From the NCBI RefSeq assembly GCF_002884445.1, contig NZ_KZ614144.1, positions 3,330,094-3,394,093 of the forward strand: 64,000 nucleotides of DNA, written 5' to 3'. The DNA comes from Paenibacillus castaneae (GTDB lineage Bacteria > Bacillota > Bacilli > Paenibacillales > Paenibacillaceae). The notes under the pieces are model-generated. The model was not told the DNA's origin, did not search any database, and saw only the letters and a program-made list of their open reading frames with translations. Made by a program: the position numbers and the translations under genes. Within the stretch, counting starts at the first letter, position 1; every line of letters begins with the position of its first letter. This document shows, in pieces, positions 42,235 through 51,093 of the stretch.

Positions 42235-42954
42235 TTAAAGGTATTTTTGCAAGTTGTTCAAAATAACGGCATATCCGTTTGCGAACATGTGAATCCCGTC
42301 ATTGGAATATTCCGGCTTTAAATCCCCCTCTGCATTCATCAGTCCCTCGTTCACGTCAATGAATGTATAACCATGCTTGACCGCCAGCTGTTCAATCGCT
42401 CTGTTCGCTTCCTGAATAGCTCCATTCGTCCTTTTTTGAAATATCTCTTCCATCGACGCTCTAGGCACAAAAGGAAATTCCGCCTTGGCATTCACGGGAT
42501 AATAAGCCATAACGTATACCTGGCAGACCGGCAGCCTCTCGGCAATTTTGGTCAAAATTTCATCGTAGTTCGCAAGCAATCGCTCCAGTTCATAGTTCGG
42601 TAAGCTGATATCGTTGGTACCGATGTTTATGAAAATTTTGGATGGCTGCAGCTCGAAAATGCATGTATCCACCGACTCCAATAGTTCCGCCGTCACATAA
42701 CCAGCTATACCCCGATTATAAATGCAGTATTTCTGCTCCAGCATCTGCTGCAGTTCGTTTATCGGGAAAAATTCCATCAGGGAGGAGCCAACGAGCACCG
42801 TTTGCCCTTTTTTAGCGAGTTTATTGAGAATTTTATATTTTCTTACCTTATCCATCTTCTCGTCAAGCACTTCCAGTAGAACGGCCGACTTACTCAACTC
42901 GTCGTTCTCGGCTGCTTGCGAACAATCATGATTGATCGATGATGTCATTTTCAT
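42235..42954 (-). CDS. SGNH/GDSL hydrolase
   Basis: 239 residues, cytosolic. SGNH blocks in order: VLVGSSLMEFFP (block I, nucleophile Ser), YNRGIAGYV (block II Gly), INIGTNDISLP (block III Asn), and the catalytic pair NDGIHMFANGY near the C-terminus. The fold suits carbohydrate or lipid deacylases. Start 42954 is chosen for AGAAGGGA a few bases upstream. It lies between GH43 and a VOC gene and probably belongs to the polysaccharide-degrading set. Confidence 0.88.
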   Translation of the reverse strand: MKMTSSINHDCSQAAENDELSKSAVLLEVLDEKMDKVRKYKILNKLAKKGQTVLVGSSLMEFFPINELQQMLEQKYCIYNRGIAGYVTAELLESVDTCIFELQPSKIFINIGTNDISLPNYELERLLANYDEILTKIAERLPVCQVYVMAYYPVNAKAEFPFVPRASMEEIFQKRTNGAIQEANRAIEQLAVKHGYTFIDVNEGLMNAEGDLKPEYSNDGIHMFANGYAVILNNLQKYL

Positions 42955-43038
42955 TCCGTCCCTTCTCATTCTTTAATATTGATCGTCTAAAGGTTGCCAT
43001 TCTATTTCCTTCATCCAATCGTCTCTTTTTGCCACTAA

Positions 43039-43422
43039 TTACTCTTTTACTGGACCACCAAAACAGAGTCTGTAACCATTAAGGTCTTCTACTAAGAGGT
43101 CTCTCATATTGTAATCCATGTTTTCTGATCCGAAAATAATATTCGCGCCTTTTTCTTTAAGTTCCTCATACACAGCATCAACATCTTCAACCCAAATGTA
43201 AGTATCCAATACAACCCCAATGAGAGAATTGGGACGAACTGCTCCTTTGTTACCGCTTTCTTTAAATAAGAAATGTACTCCCTCACGCATAACAAACTCA
43301 CCATCAATCGTGAAACCTAATATATCCCTATAATACTGTTGAGCTTCAGCCAAATCTTTCACAACCATCACATGTGAAGCGTGTTTCATATTTCTTTGCC
43401 GTTGCAATATTTGTTCACTCAT
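43039..43422 (-). CDS. VOC family protein
   Basis: 127 residues: KHASHVMVVKDLAEAQQYYR at the start, then WVEDVDAVYEELKEKGANII and a C-terminal LLVEDLNGYRLCFGG. One glyoxalase-fold chain that would dimerise. AGGGGTGAG precedes the ATG. Function not determinable; could be a lyase, dioxygenase or drug-binding protein. Confidence 0.85.
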   Translation of the reverse strand: MSEQILQRQRNMKHASHVMVVKDLAEAQQYYRDILGFTIDGEFVMREGVHFLFKESGNKGAVRPNSLIGVVLDTYIWVEDVDAVYEELKEKGANIIFGSENMDYNMRDLLVEDLNGYRLCFGGPVKE

Positions 43423-43883
43423 ACTGACTCACCCCTTATGGGAAATTTGAATATTATTTCGATTTATTTGTCCTCAGTAGCAAAATATAAATATCGATTT
43501 CCATCAATGTCACTATCCCTTGCATTAGTACCATATTTCCCCAACTAACATACATCAGTCCTACTCATATGTAAACACTTAAAAACGGCCTCAGAAGTAA
43601 CCTTTATTACACTATATATTCGCTCATTCTGTCGCCCTCCTAATTGATTCCATATAAATAGCTTAACATATAATCGTATTTTAGCATTGTTGCATTAATC
43701 TGCCAGTTATTTGAATAAAAGAACCCTTTCACTGCTTAACAGTAAAAGGGTTTGCTTGGTTGTCTCATTTTATTTTCTTTAGCTTTTAGCTAAGTGGAAC
43801 TTCAATTCCCACCGTTATGTTCCTGGAATTCATCCTCATTGAAATTCCGTTAATTCCTTGTTGCACTCTCACTAGTTTAATGA
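43423..43883. other. Intergenic stretch without a gene
   Basis: No coding frame. The left part (43423-43690) shows nothing recognisable. From 43694, TTAATCTGCCAGTTATTTGA resembles the array half-sites outside the main cluster. At 43722-43754 a terminator stem AACCCTTTCACTG/CAGT.AAAGGGTT with loop CTTAA follows. Confidence 0.6.
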
Positions 43884-44708
43884 TTATTTGGAATACAGTA
43901 TCGGGAAGAACTCATTATCGAACTTCTGTCCGAACTGTGGACGTGGGCCGAGCAATCGAACATTATCATGCCGAGCTCTGCCCTCTTTGTAGTAAGTATC
44001 TCCAGGCATTAGATGAGCAACTACAGATAACCGTGGCTGATCTGTGTAATTCGTTGACGAGCCATGGAATGTAAGGGCATGATGGAAGCTTGCTTGCCCA
44101 GCTTTTAAAATACAAGGCTCCTCTACCCAATCTCGCGTTGCAAATCGCTTCTTCAGCTTCGTCATATCCTGTTCAAAGAAAGTATCGCTTCCCTCAACTG
44201 CACCCCACTTATGTGATCCCAAGATTGTCATCATACCGCCATTATTCAGGTCCGTGTCCTGCAATGCAATCCAAACGGTTATCATATTCGCTGTACTGCT
44301 TGCGCGCCAATAACCGTAATCCTGATGCCAGCCCACATTTCCTGCTTTTGTTTCTTCCCCTGAAGTACCCGGCTTGTAGATCACTTGATCATGCCACAGA
44401 CGAATCTCGTCCTCGTTCAACAAATTCGCAGCCATTTCACCTAAATTCGGATCAGTGACGACACTACGAACTTCATCGTTAATCCACCAGCCATTATCAA
44501 ATTTACGAAGAGCAAATGGATTGTCAGAAAGATTGAAGCCATGAAGAGGCAGACCAGCCCCATCGTAATCTTTATTCCAAATGCGCTCATGCGCTCCGCG
44601 AAGAAGCTCGATCGTCTCGTCATCCAGCAATTTAGGACTGATCCAATAACCGTCTTGATCAAACCTCTCTTTATCCGCTGTTGTAATGTTATAAGGAATA
44701 ACTCCCAT
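43884..44708 (-). CDS. Phytanoyl-CoA dioxygenase family (PhyH) protein
   Basis: 274 residues. Fe(II)/2-oxoglutarate oxygenase: HxD in VGWHQDYGYWRA (near 130), distal His in SFHHALTFHGSSTNYTD and Arg in QPRLSVVAHLM. Hydroxylates an unknown small molecule (ectoine-, phytanate- or sugar-related). Start 44708 has GAGGTG upstream; a GTG three codons earlier is alternative. Divergent from an AraC regulator, beyond which a second PhyH gene (45857) follows. Confidence 0.88.
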   Translation of the reverse strand: MGVIPYNITTADKERFDQDGYWISPKLLDDETIELLRGAHERIWNKDYDGAGLPLHGFNLSDNPFALRKFDNGWWINDEVRSVVTDPNLGEMAANLLNEDEIRLWHDQVIYKPGTSGEETKAGNVGWHQDYGYWRASSTANMITVWIALQDTDLNNGGMMTILGSHKWGAVEGSDTFFEQDMTKLKKRFATRDWVEEPCILKAGQASFHHALTFHGSSTNYTDQPRLSVVAHLMPGDTYYKEGRARHDNVRLLGPRPQFGQKFDNEFFPILYSK

Positions 44709-44846
44709 AATGGACACCTCATCTTTTCTAGGTCAAAGTGGCTTACAACGTTCATTGTAGACCACAAAATGAGCATTGACTTCCGAGAACCTATCAAATA
44801 GGATTGGAAACATAAGAGATCATTAAAAACGAGAAGGAACTTAACA

Positions 44847-45731
44847 ATGGTGAAAATAAAGACTGACACAGCGCGTTGGGTGTATGAATTTCCGGAGTCA
44901 AATCAGCTATCCCAAGTACCTGAATTGATCATGCTTGGCTATGACCGCTTTCATGAAGCTTCACCTTTAAACGTCCACCAACATGAACGTTCTTACGAGT
45001 TTGTATTCGTGGAAAGTGGAAAGGTCACTTGGGAGGTAGACGGTCACTTATTCCCTTCCCATGCCGGACAGTTCTTCTACACTCAGCCTGGAGAATGGCA
45101 TCGTGCACGTCTTAATTTCATTGAGCCCTGCAGCATCTGGTGGATGATTATTACGGATCCCTCCGATCATTCCGGCTGGCTAAATTTACTAGATGAGGAT
45201 CGTATGGAGATTCATCACCAGCTGCAACAACTACCAAGAATCGTATTCGTGGATAGTCGTGTTCGTGAACCATTCAGCAAGCTAAGAGATATTATTGAAC
45301 ATCATGAGTCATTTGCTTCCTGCCGAGTCCGTCATTACGTACTCGATATTATTCTGCAAATACTGAGCCCGTCCTCTAACCGACAAATTCCATTTGATCT
45401 CCATGCTGCTATGATTAAATTGACAGAAGCCATCAAAGCAGCACCAGAAAAGAGATGGAATAATAAAGAGCTCGCCGATATGGTTAGCGTAAGCGAATCC
45501 CATTTCTATCGATTGTTCCGTGATATGCATGGGCAATCACCGGCTAATTATATCGATCGACTGCGGATGGATCATGCCTGTCAGATGCTCCGTCAGCAAG
45601 AGGTCAGCGTCACAACAGTTGCGATGGACCTTGGGTACAAGACCAGTCAGCACTTTTCCACCGTTTTCAAAAAGTTTATCGGACTATCACCCTCTCAGTG
45701 GCGCAGAGCTCCTCTTGACCCGTTAGCATAA
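44847..45731 (+). CDS. AraC family regulator with cupin sensor
   Basis: 294 residues. N-terminal AraC-type cupin (LNVHQHERSYEFVFVESGKV, GQFFYTQPGEWHRAR), C-terminal two HTH units (WNNKELADMVSVSESHFYRL and VSVTTVAMDLGYKTSQHFST). It sits between two PhyH dioxygenase genes, one divergent and one downstream, so it probably activates both in response to a substrate. AGAAGGAAC precedes the ATG. Confidence 0.9.
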   Translation: MVKIKTDTARWVYEFPESNQLSQVPELIMLGYDRFHEASPLNVHQHERSYEFVFVESGKVTWEVDGHLFPSHAGQFFYTQPGEWHRARLNFIEPCSIWWMIITDPSDHSGWLNLLDEDRMEIHHQLQQLPRIVFVDSRVREPFSKLRDIIEHHESFASCRVRHYVLDIILQILSPSSNRQIPFDLHAAMIKLTEAIKAAPEKRWNNKELADMVSVSESHFYRLFRDMHGQSPANYIDRLRMDHACQMLRQQEVSVTTVAMDLGYKTSQHFSTVFKKFIGLSPSQWRRAPLDPLA

Positions 45732-45818
45732 GAGCCGTGTATCAAAAAACAAATGATACAAGAATAAAAAGATGACTGAAAAACAAGGGAAATTCATATT
45801 CATGTAGAATTGGTTTGT

Positions 45819-45832
45819 GGAAGCGCTTTATT
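45819..45832. promoter_or_regulatory. Partial cre-like site before second PhyH gene
   Basis: TGGAAGCGCTTTAT keeps the TGGAAGCG-C core of cre but not the terminal CA. It lies about 25-40 bases upstream of the start, so it could block transcription. Confidence 0.35.
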
Positions 45833-45856
45833 ATTTTAAAGACAGGGGACATGTAA

Positions 45857-46759
45857 ATGAGGAGTCAGGTGTTGACGAAGGAACAAATTGATCAATTCAT
45901 CGAAAAGGGATTCGTCCATTTGAAAGGTGCATTCTCCAGAGAGGACGCTCTTGATGCTCAATCTTATTTATGGGGGAAAGTAGAAGAGAAAACGGGACTC
46001 TCCCGAGACGATCGCTCCACCTGGAAAGAAGATATGGTTACTATTCAGGAGAATTATCGGAACGACTCGTTCGATCGGTGCAACACGACACTGTTAGCGG
46101 ATGCAATCGATGACCTTGTTGGGGCCGACAGAGTGAAGCAACGTTTTGTAAATGAAGAAACCAACGATCTTCCAGGCTGGGGTTGGTGGCCGGTAAATTT
46201 TTCCGTCGGTGCAGACTCTTCATGGACAGTGCCCCGAAACAGCTGGCATTGGGACGGTATCCACTTCCGTCATTATGTAGATGCTCCAGATCAAGGCTTG
46301 CTTTGTCTTTGTTTGTTTTCAGACATTGAGTTACGCGGAGGCAGCACACTTGTCGTAGAGGGCTCTCATCGACTGGTATCCAAATTCCTCTCTCAGCAGC
46401 CTGAGGGTGTTGAGATTGGAGATGGAATTAGAAAATTCTTCGATCAGCATGCGTATTTTTCGGAGCTGACCGGACGGACGAACGATAATCGAAGCACGGA
46501 GGAACGAATTGATTATTTCATGAATACCATTCATACGGCTGAAGATGGTACGCAGCTCCGTGTCATGGAGACGCCTGGAAAAGCAGGAGATGTGTTCCTT
46601 TGTCATCCCTTCCTAATTCACGCCGCTTCCCCGAACCATAGCGGAAACACCCGATTCATGTGCAACCGTACATCACCGCTTAAGGAGAAGCTGCAGCTAG
46701 ATCGGGAAAATCCCTCTGAGGAGTCTCCGCTTGAACGCAGCATTCGGATCGCACTGTAA
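45857..46759 (+). CDS. Phytanoyl-CoA dioxygenase family (PhyH) protein
   Basis: 300 residues. Iron motif HWDGIHFRHYV (HxD) and distal HPFLIHAASPNHSGNTRF with the 2-oxoglutarate Arg. Very different sequence from the 43884 paralog, so probably another substrate. ATG at 45857 follows AGGGGAC. Terminator at 46858. It lies downstream of the cupin-AraC regulator in the same direction. Confidence 0.88.
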   Translation: MRSQVLTKEQIDQFIEKGFVHLKGAFSREDALDAQSYLWGKVEEKTGLSRDDRSTWKEDMVTIQENYRNDSFDRCNTTLLADAIDDLVGADRVKQRFVNEETNDLPGWGWWPVNFSVGADSSWTVPRNSWHWDGIHFRHYVDAPDQGLLCLCLFSDIELRGGSTLVVEGSHRLVSKFLSQQPEGVEIGDGIRKFFDQHAYFSELTGRTNDNRSTEERIDYFMNTIHTAEDGTQLRVMETPGKAGDVFLCHPFLIHAASPNHSGNTRFMCNRTSPLKEKLQLDRENPSEESPLERSIRIAL

Positions 46760-47088
46760 ATCCTGTTAAACACGCTCCTATTCAAGTAAGAGTAAACTTA
46801 TAGGGTGCAAAAAACGGGGTTCTATATCGTTTCCGGTCATAAGTTTAATCGTTCACTAAAAAAGGCAGCGGGTACGCTGTCTTTTTTGCGTAATTCACTT
46901 TTCAATATCTTTTGGTGTCCAGTAACATGCTGGAACCTTAGTCGATCATAGGAATCAATTCAACCCATTCTGAATGCTCTTTTCATTTGTTCATGGCTTC
47001 CGATCATTTTTGTTGCGTTTCAGGGCAAGTTAATTATATCAACGATGCAGTGGTTATAAAAGGATATCATGAATATGGAGGGTAACAA
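46760..47088. other. Intergenic stretch with terminator
   Basis: No gene. A terminator AAAGGCAGCG/CGCTGTCTTTT with loop GGTA occupies 46858-46887. The next 200 bases hold the upstream region of the FUSC gene, with no recognisable repeat or operator. Confidence 0.7.
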
Positions 47089-48120
47089 ATGACGAATAAA
47101 ATGATGGATTTTATCAAATACAAAGGAGTTGTATGGAAAACCCCATTAGCTGCAGCACTGTCATGGGAGCTTGCGGTGTGGGCCGGGTCTAAGCATCCTT
47201 ACTTAGCTCCTCTGACAGTCATATTGTGTATCCAATTGACCGTTGACAAATCCATACAATTTGCATGGCAGCGAGTCTTGGGGACCATAGCTGGTGTCCT
47301 CTTCACTATCTCCATAACACCTTATCTCGGCTTAAACGGCTGGAGTATAGGACTCCTTCTGCTTGTTGGGGCTCTTATCGTAACGTGGCTGAAATTAGAT
47401 CATGCTATAATGGTCCAAGTAGCTCTCAGTATTTTATTGGTCATGTTCTTTCAGAGCAAGATGCCGAGTTACTCCTTTGATCGGATACGAGATACTGTTA
47501 TCGGCGCAATCGTAGCTATCGTGATCCATATCATGATCTTTCCTCCCGATTCCGTTAACAAAGCCAAAAAAAAGATGATCCGATTCGCTGATCATTTATC
47601 TAGTCATTTTATGAATACTGCAATATGGGTCAAAGAAGGCTGCCCCTCAACTAAAGCTCAAACTTTTCAATTAAAATTACAAACCTTATTTCAAGAACTT
47701 CATCAAGCGACAACCGAGTTGGATACAGCTGAGCAAAGTTTGCGATACAATCCGCTAGGTGCCAAAAAACGAAATACTTTGAATGAATTATCCAGACAAA
47801 TGGATAAACTTAGATCTGGTTATGCCAATCTTGCCGATATGATAGACGTTTTTGCGAAATGGTCCGAAAGCGGTAATTTTGCGAAAGAAAATCAACAAAT
47901 ATGGGCTGATCATTTGTACATATTAGCAGAGCTTGTCAAGGAGTGGAAAAAAGCATTGGATGAACCGAAAACATTTGGCTTGGTTTCCAATACGTCGGCT
48001 CTCCAAATAAAAGCGCCTGCTCAAATAGAGAAATACCAGTACCCGCTTGCGTTATACATGGATGCCGAACAAGTCATTCAGGATTTCCAAAATGCGAATT
48101 TGTCCAATAAAATCCTGTAA
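47089..48120 (+). CDS. FUSC/aromatic-acid exporter family membrane protein
   Basis: 343 residues. N-terminal half has about five membrane segments (LAPLTVILCIQLTVD, WSIGLLLLVGALIVTWLKL, VALSILLVMFFQ, VIGAIVAIVIHIMIF) typical of FUSC/ArAE. The C-terminal half is a soluble helical domain (LQTLFQELHQATTELDTAEQ). Such proteins export aromatic acids or related organics; the substrate is unknown. The last 43 bases overlap the end of the convergent mobA-like gene. ATG preceded by ATGGAGGG. Confidence 0.85.
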   Translation: MTNKMMDFIKYKGVVWKTPLAAALSWELAVWAGSKHPYLAPLTVILCIQLTVDKSIQFAWQRVLGTIAGVLFTISITPYLGLNGWSIGLLLLVGALIVTWLKLDHAIMVQVALSILLVMFFQSKMPSYSFDRIRDTVIGAIVAIVIHIMIFPPDSVNKAKKKMIRFADHLSSHFMNTAIWVKEGCPSTKAQTFQLKLQTLFQELHQATTELDTAEQSLRYNPLGAKKRNTLNELSRQMDKLRSGYANLADMIDVFAKWSESGNFAKENQQIWADHLYILAELVKEWKKALDEPKTFGLVSNTSALQIKAPAQIEKYQYPLALYMDAEQVIQDFQNANLSNKIL

Positions 48121-48707
48121 TCTTCAGCAGTATCCACATCCATAAACAGGTCTTGCTGGGCAAAATTGATGCATATTCCCGATCCTTCTTTTCGAATAAG
48201 ATGTCTCGCTCCTTGATCATTCTGTAATCTTAGGAGCTCCGGAAACATTCGCTGTGCAAAAATAACTGGCGGTCTTGCTAAACCGTTGCAGCTTGAGGCA
48301 ACAAAACCAATGCTGCTGTTTGTTTGAAAACCTTCAAGCAATTCATTGATCATCTCTTTTGTGATGAAAGGTTGATCCGCTAGTAATACCATCACGGCTG
48401 CTGCTCCCATCGCTTGTGCTGCTTGTATACCACATCGCAAGGAGTGTGCTTGCCCCAAATGTGCTTCAGGACAGTAAACAACGGACCATTTCCGTTTGAT
48501 CGGGTTCTGGAGAAATGTGTTGTCCATCCAATCTGCAGCAGCGTCAATTGATATGACGAACACAAAATCCAAGTTGGAGCTCAAAGCCGCAGCTAATGCA
48601 TAGTTCCCCAAGTGCATAGAACCGAGTGGAAGTCGAAGTTTATTCGAACCCATTCGGGTACTTTGGCCTGCCGCTAAATAAATGCCGACCACATTATTCA
48701 GCCTCAT
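48078..48707 (-). CDS. pucB: MobA/MocA-like molybdenum cofactor cytidylyltransferase (PucB-type)
   Basis: 209 residues. NTP-transferase signature VGIYLAAGQSTRMGSNKL at the N-terminus, then CGIQAAQAMGAAAVMVLLAD with DQPFIT, and DVDTAEDYR near the C-terminus. Attaches CMP to molybdopterin for xanthine-dehydrogenase-type enzymes. Last gene of the operon; its ATG overlaps the stop of the XdhC gene (ATGA). Name by analogy with Bacillus subtilis pucB and by context. Confidence 0.85.
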   Translation of the reverse strand: MRLNNVVGIYLAAGQSTRMGSNKLRLPLGSMHLGNYALAAALSSNLDFVFVISIDAAADWMDNTFLQNPIKRKWSVVYCPEAHLGQAHSLRCGIQAAQAMGAAAVMVLLADQPFITKEMINELLEGFQTNSSIGFVASSCNGLARPPVIFAQRMFPELLRLQNDQGARHLIRKEGSGICINFAQQDLFMDVDTAEDYRILLDKFAFWKS

Positions 48708-49741
48708 GGACAACGGCTTCTTGCTTTTCTATTTCTAAGAGTAAGAATAATTTCTGCAAGAATGCTTACAGCGATTTCCTCTGGCCCCTCTGCCCTAATC
48801 GCAAGTCCAACGGGAGAATGAACTTCCATCGAAATCGGCTCACCTGTTAGTAAACGTTCCGTTCTATTTTTCGATCCCAGAATGCCGAGATAACAAAGCT
48901 GCCGCTCGGAAAGAAGTCGAACTAACTGCTGATCCCTCACAAAATTATGAGTCATTACAACTGCATAATCGAAAGGTGTAAATTCCATTGTATTTATCGT
49001 TTCCTCAGGAAACCCCAATAACAAAGATTCAGCCTCCGGAAAATAACGACGATCACATAAAGCGGGTCTCCAATCGGAGACGATAACGGAAAAGCCGGTG
49101 GCTGCTGCAAATGCGGAAAGTGGCCTGGCGTCCGGTCCTGCTCCAAATATGATAAGACGCGGTTTTGGATAATAGGTATGAACAAAAACATCCGATTGAA
49201 TAGAAGAAATATATCTCTTTCCGCTTCTACACGAATCTTCAGATGACATCAAATCAAAGAGTGACTGTGGAAATTCTCCCCTCCATTCCCCGAACAGCTG
49301 CCGATCTCTAGTGAAGAAACCATAATCGGTAACAGAACCATCTGAGCCGTACCTTTTTATGAGCATGACTTCGATTTGATGATCCAAAAAATGCTTCAAT
49401 GTACATAAATGATCCCTAAACACATCATGTACCGGTTCCATCGTGACATGAACAATACCCCCGCACCCTGTTGCTTCCCCCCAGGAAAGCGGATCCGTTG
49501 TTTGCATGTCGAACACGAAGCTGCGAGAAACGTCTGATTCCAAAATATCTGCCACGTGGGACGAAAGTTCAGCCTCCAGACAGCCAGCGCTTAGTACCCC
49601 TATTTGTGAATGATCTTCAAGAAATAACATGGAGACTCCTTCTTTACGGTAAGCACTCCCTTCCACATGGGTAATCGTCGCAAGCACGCTTCGTCGGTTG
49701 GTACGTTGAATAGTTTCCAGAATACGATGTATTTCTTCCAA
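48704..49741 (-). CDS. pucA: XdhC/PucA-type molybdoenzyme maturation factor
   Basis: 345 residues. N-terminal XdhC domain (SVLATITHVEGSAYRKEGVS, GVLSAGCLEAELSSHV), then a Rossmann-like XdhC_C domain (RLIIFGAGPDARPLSAFAAA, FDYAVVMTHNFVRDQ). Inserts sulfurated Mo cofactor into the enzyme. The TTG at 49741 is preferred: GGAGGGG lies 5 bases upstream and the protein then begins like Bacillus PucA. An ATG at 49786 overlaps the previous stop but has no site. Confidence 0.85.
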   Translation of the reverse strand: MEEIHRILETIQRTNRRSVLATITHVEGSAYRKEGVSMLFLEDHSQIGVLSAGCLEAELSSHVADILESDVSRSFVFDMQTTDPLSWGEATGCGGIVHVTMEPVHDVFRDHLCTLKHFLDHQIEVMLIKRYGSDGSVTDYGFFTRDRQLFGEWRGEFPQSLFDLMSSEDSCRSGKRYISSIQSDVFVHTYYPKPRLIIFGAGPDARPLSAFAAATGFSVIVSDWRPALCDRRYFPEAESLLLGFPEETINTMEFTPFDYAVVMTHNFVRDQQLVRLLSERQLCYLGILGSKNRTERLLTGEPISMEVHSPVGLAIRAEGPEEIAVSILAEIILTLRNRKARSRCP

Positions 49742-49785
49742 ATTCGCCCCTCCTCTATTCCTGGAAGGCATGGGATTCCCAATCA

Positions 49786-50256
49786 TTATTTCGGTGTAAA
49801 AATGTCCTTCACTGCATGGTGAATTTCTTCATAGGACGTACACCTGCAAATGTTGGATTCCAGCCATACCCGAATGGTTTCTTCATCTGCAATCGGGTGA
49901 ACATTTCGCAAGCCTTCACAGTTCATAATAAAACCGGGAGTACAGTAACCGCATTGGAAAGCTTGATGTTGAGCAAAGATATTTTGTACTTGAGAGTTCA
50001 TCAACCCCTCGATCGTTGTGATTTGTTTTCCATCGGCTTCTATGGTAAGCATAAGGCACGATTTCATTGGTTGACGGTTTACCAGAATCGTACACGAGCC
50101 GCAGTCACCGTTATCGCAACCGGATTTACTCCCTGTGAGTCCGAATTTGTCTCGAAGTGTATATAGGAGTATGTCCGCCGCTCTTATTCGAATCGTTTGT
50201 ACCTCACTGTTAATTTCCATTTCAACTGGATACAGAGCAGAATTGTAGGATGACAT
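49786..50256 (-). CDS. pucE: 2Fe-2S subunit of xanthine dehydrogenase-type enzyme
   Basis: 156 residues. Plant-type ferredoxin cluster KSGCDNGDCGSCTILVN and second cluster FQCGYCTPGFIMNCEGL with NICRCTSYEEI. Carries electrons from the Mo site to FAD. The stop is followed by a TAATG overlap with an ATG of the next frame. Standard small subunit of the five-gene set. Confidence 0.92.
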   Translation of the reverse strand: MSSYNSALYPVEMEINSEVQTIRIRAADILLYTLRDKFGLTGSKSGCDNGDCGSCTILVNRQPMKSCLMLTIEADGKQITTIEGLMNSQVQNIFAQHQAFQCGYCTPGFIMNCEGLRNVHPIADEETIRVWLESNICRCTSYEEIHHAVKDIFTPK

Positions 50257-50259
50257 TCT

Positions 50260-51093
50260 TCACCTTCTTTCCAATATATGTATGGTGTCAGCCATCGTTT
50301 GTTTAAGCACAAATTTTCGGTAAGGAGCGGAACCTTCAGTATTATGTATTATTGAACCAGGAAGCTTACTGATCGCCTGCTCGATTCTTGCTGCCAGTGG
50401 TATTGAGGAGGAGTTCAACACTTGATCGATTTCAATGGATCGAAACGGGAATGAGCATACGCCGCTGTATGCTGTATGAATCTGATTATCTTGTTTTAGA
50501 GCAGCAACTGTTACCAGAGGATAGCCAACGTTACCTATTTGCCGTTTCTTGTAATGAACGAATGGCAGCGATAAATAGTACTGGTCCGTAAAGGTCTGTA
50601 CAAGAAATTCTCCATTTTCCAATCTCAATTGTTGTAAGAAAACTTGGTGAATCGAAACTTCTCTTATCCCGTGTATTCCTGCTATAATCATACGACTGTT
50701 TGCCAACAGAAGTGGGAGCACGGCTTCCCGATAATAAATTTTGCCGCAAATGTTTCCGCCAAGCGTGATCTTATTTCGAGCTGTTTGGTCGGCAACTCCT
50801 TGTGCCGTTTGGCTGAGCAGCGGAAACGGGTTCGCCTCGGATAAAGCCGATAACGTGACACAAGCTCCGATAACCAGCTTATCCTTCTGTATACCCATTA
50901 CACTGCACTCCGGAATGGAATTCAAATTGATGACAGCACCCGGCTGAATGGAGTTTGTTCGAGCCCATGTGATGATCTCCGTCCCTCCTGCGTAATACAC
51001 CGGTTTCTTCCCTTGATTTTGCAATAACTGAAATAATTCTACAGCCATATGAACGGAAGAAGGTTTATAGTATTCAAAGTCAAACGGAATCAT
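50260..51093 (-). CDS. pucC: FAD-binding subunit of xanthine dehydrogenase-type enzyme
   Basis: 277 residues. FAD-binding PCMH-like domain: YYAGGTEIITWARTNSIQPG, INLNSIPECSVMGIQKDK and NKITLGGNICGKIYYREAVL (the canonical TxGGN with the FAD-contacting loop). C-terminal CO_deh_flav_C domain. Overlaps the large subunit gene by 14 bases. Middle gene of the operon. Confidence 0.9.
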   Translation of the reverse strand: MIPFDFEYYKPSSVHMAVELFQLLQNQGKKPVYYAGGTEIITWARTNSIQPGAVINLNSIPECSVMGIQKDKLVIGACVTLSALSEANPFPLLSQTAQGVADQTARNKITLGGNICGKIYYREAVLPLLLANSRMIIAGIHGIREVSIHQVFLQQLRLENGEFLVQTFTDQYYLSLPFVHYKKRQIGNVGYPLVTVAALKQDNQIHTAYSGVCSFPFRSIEIDQVLNSSSIPLAARIEQAISKLPGSIIHNTEGSAPYRKFVLKQTMADTIHILERR

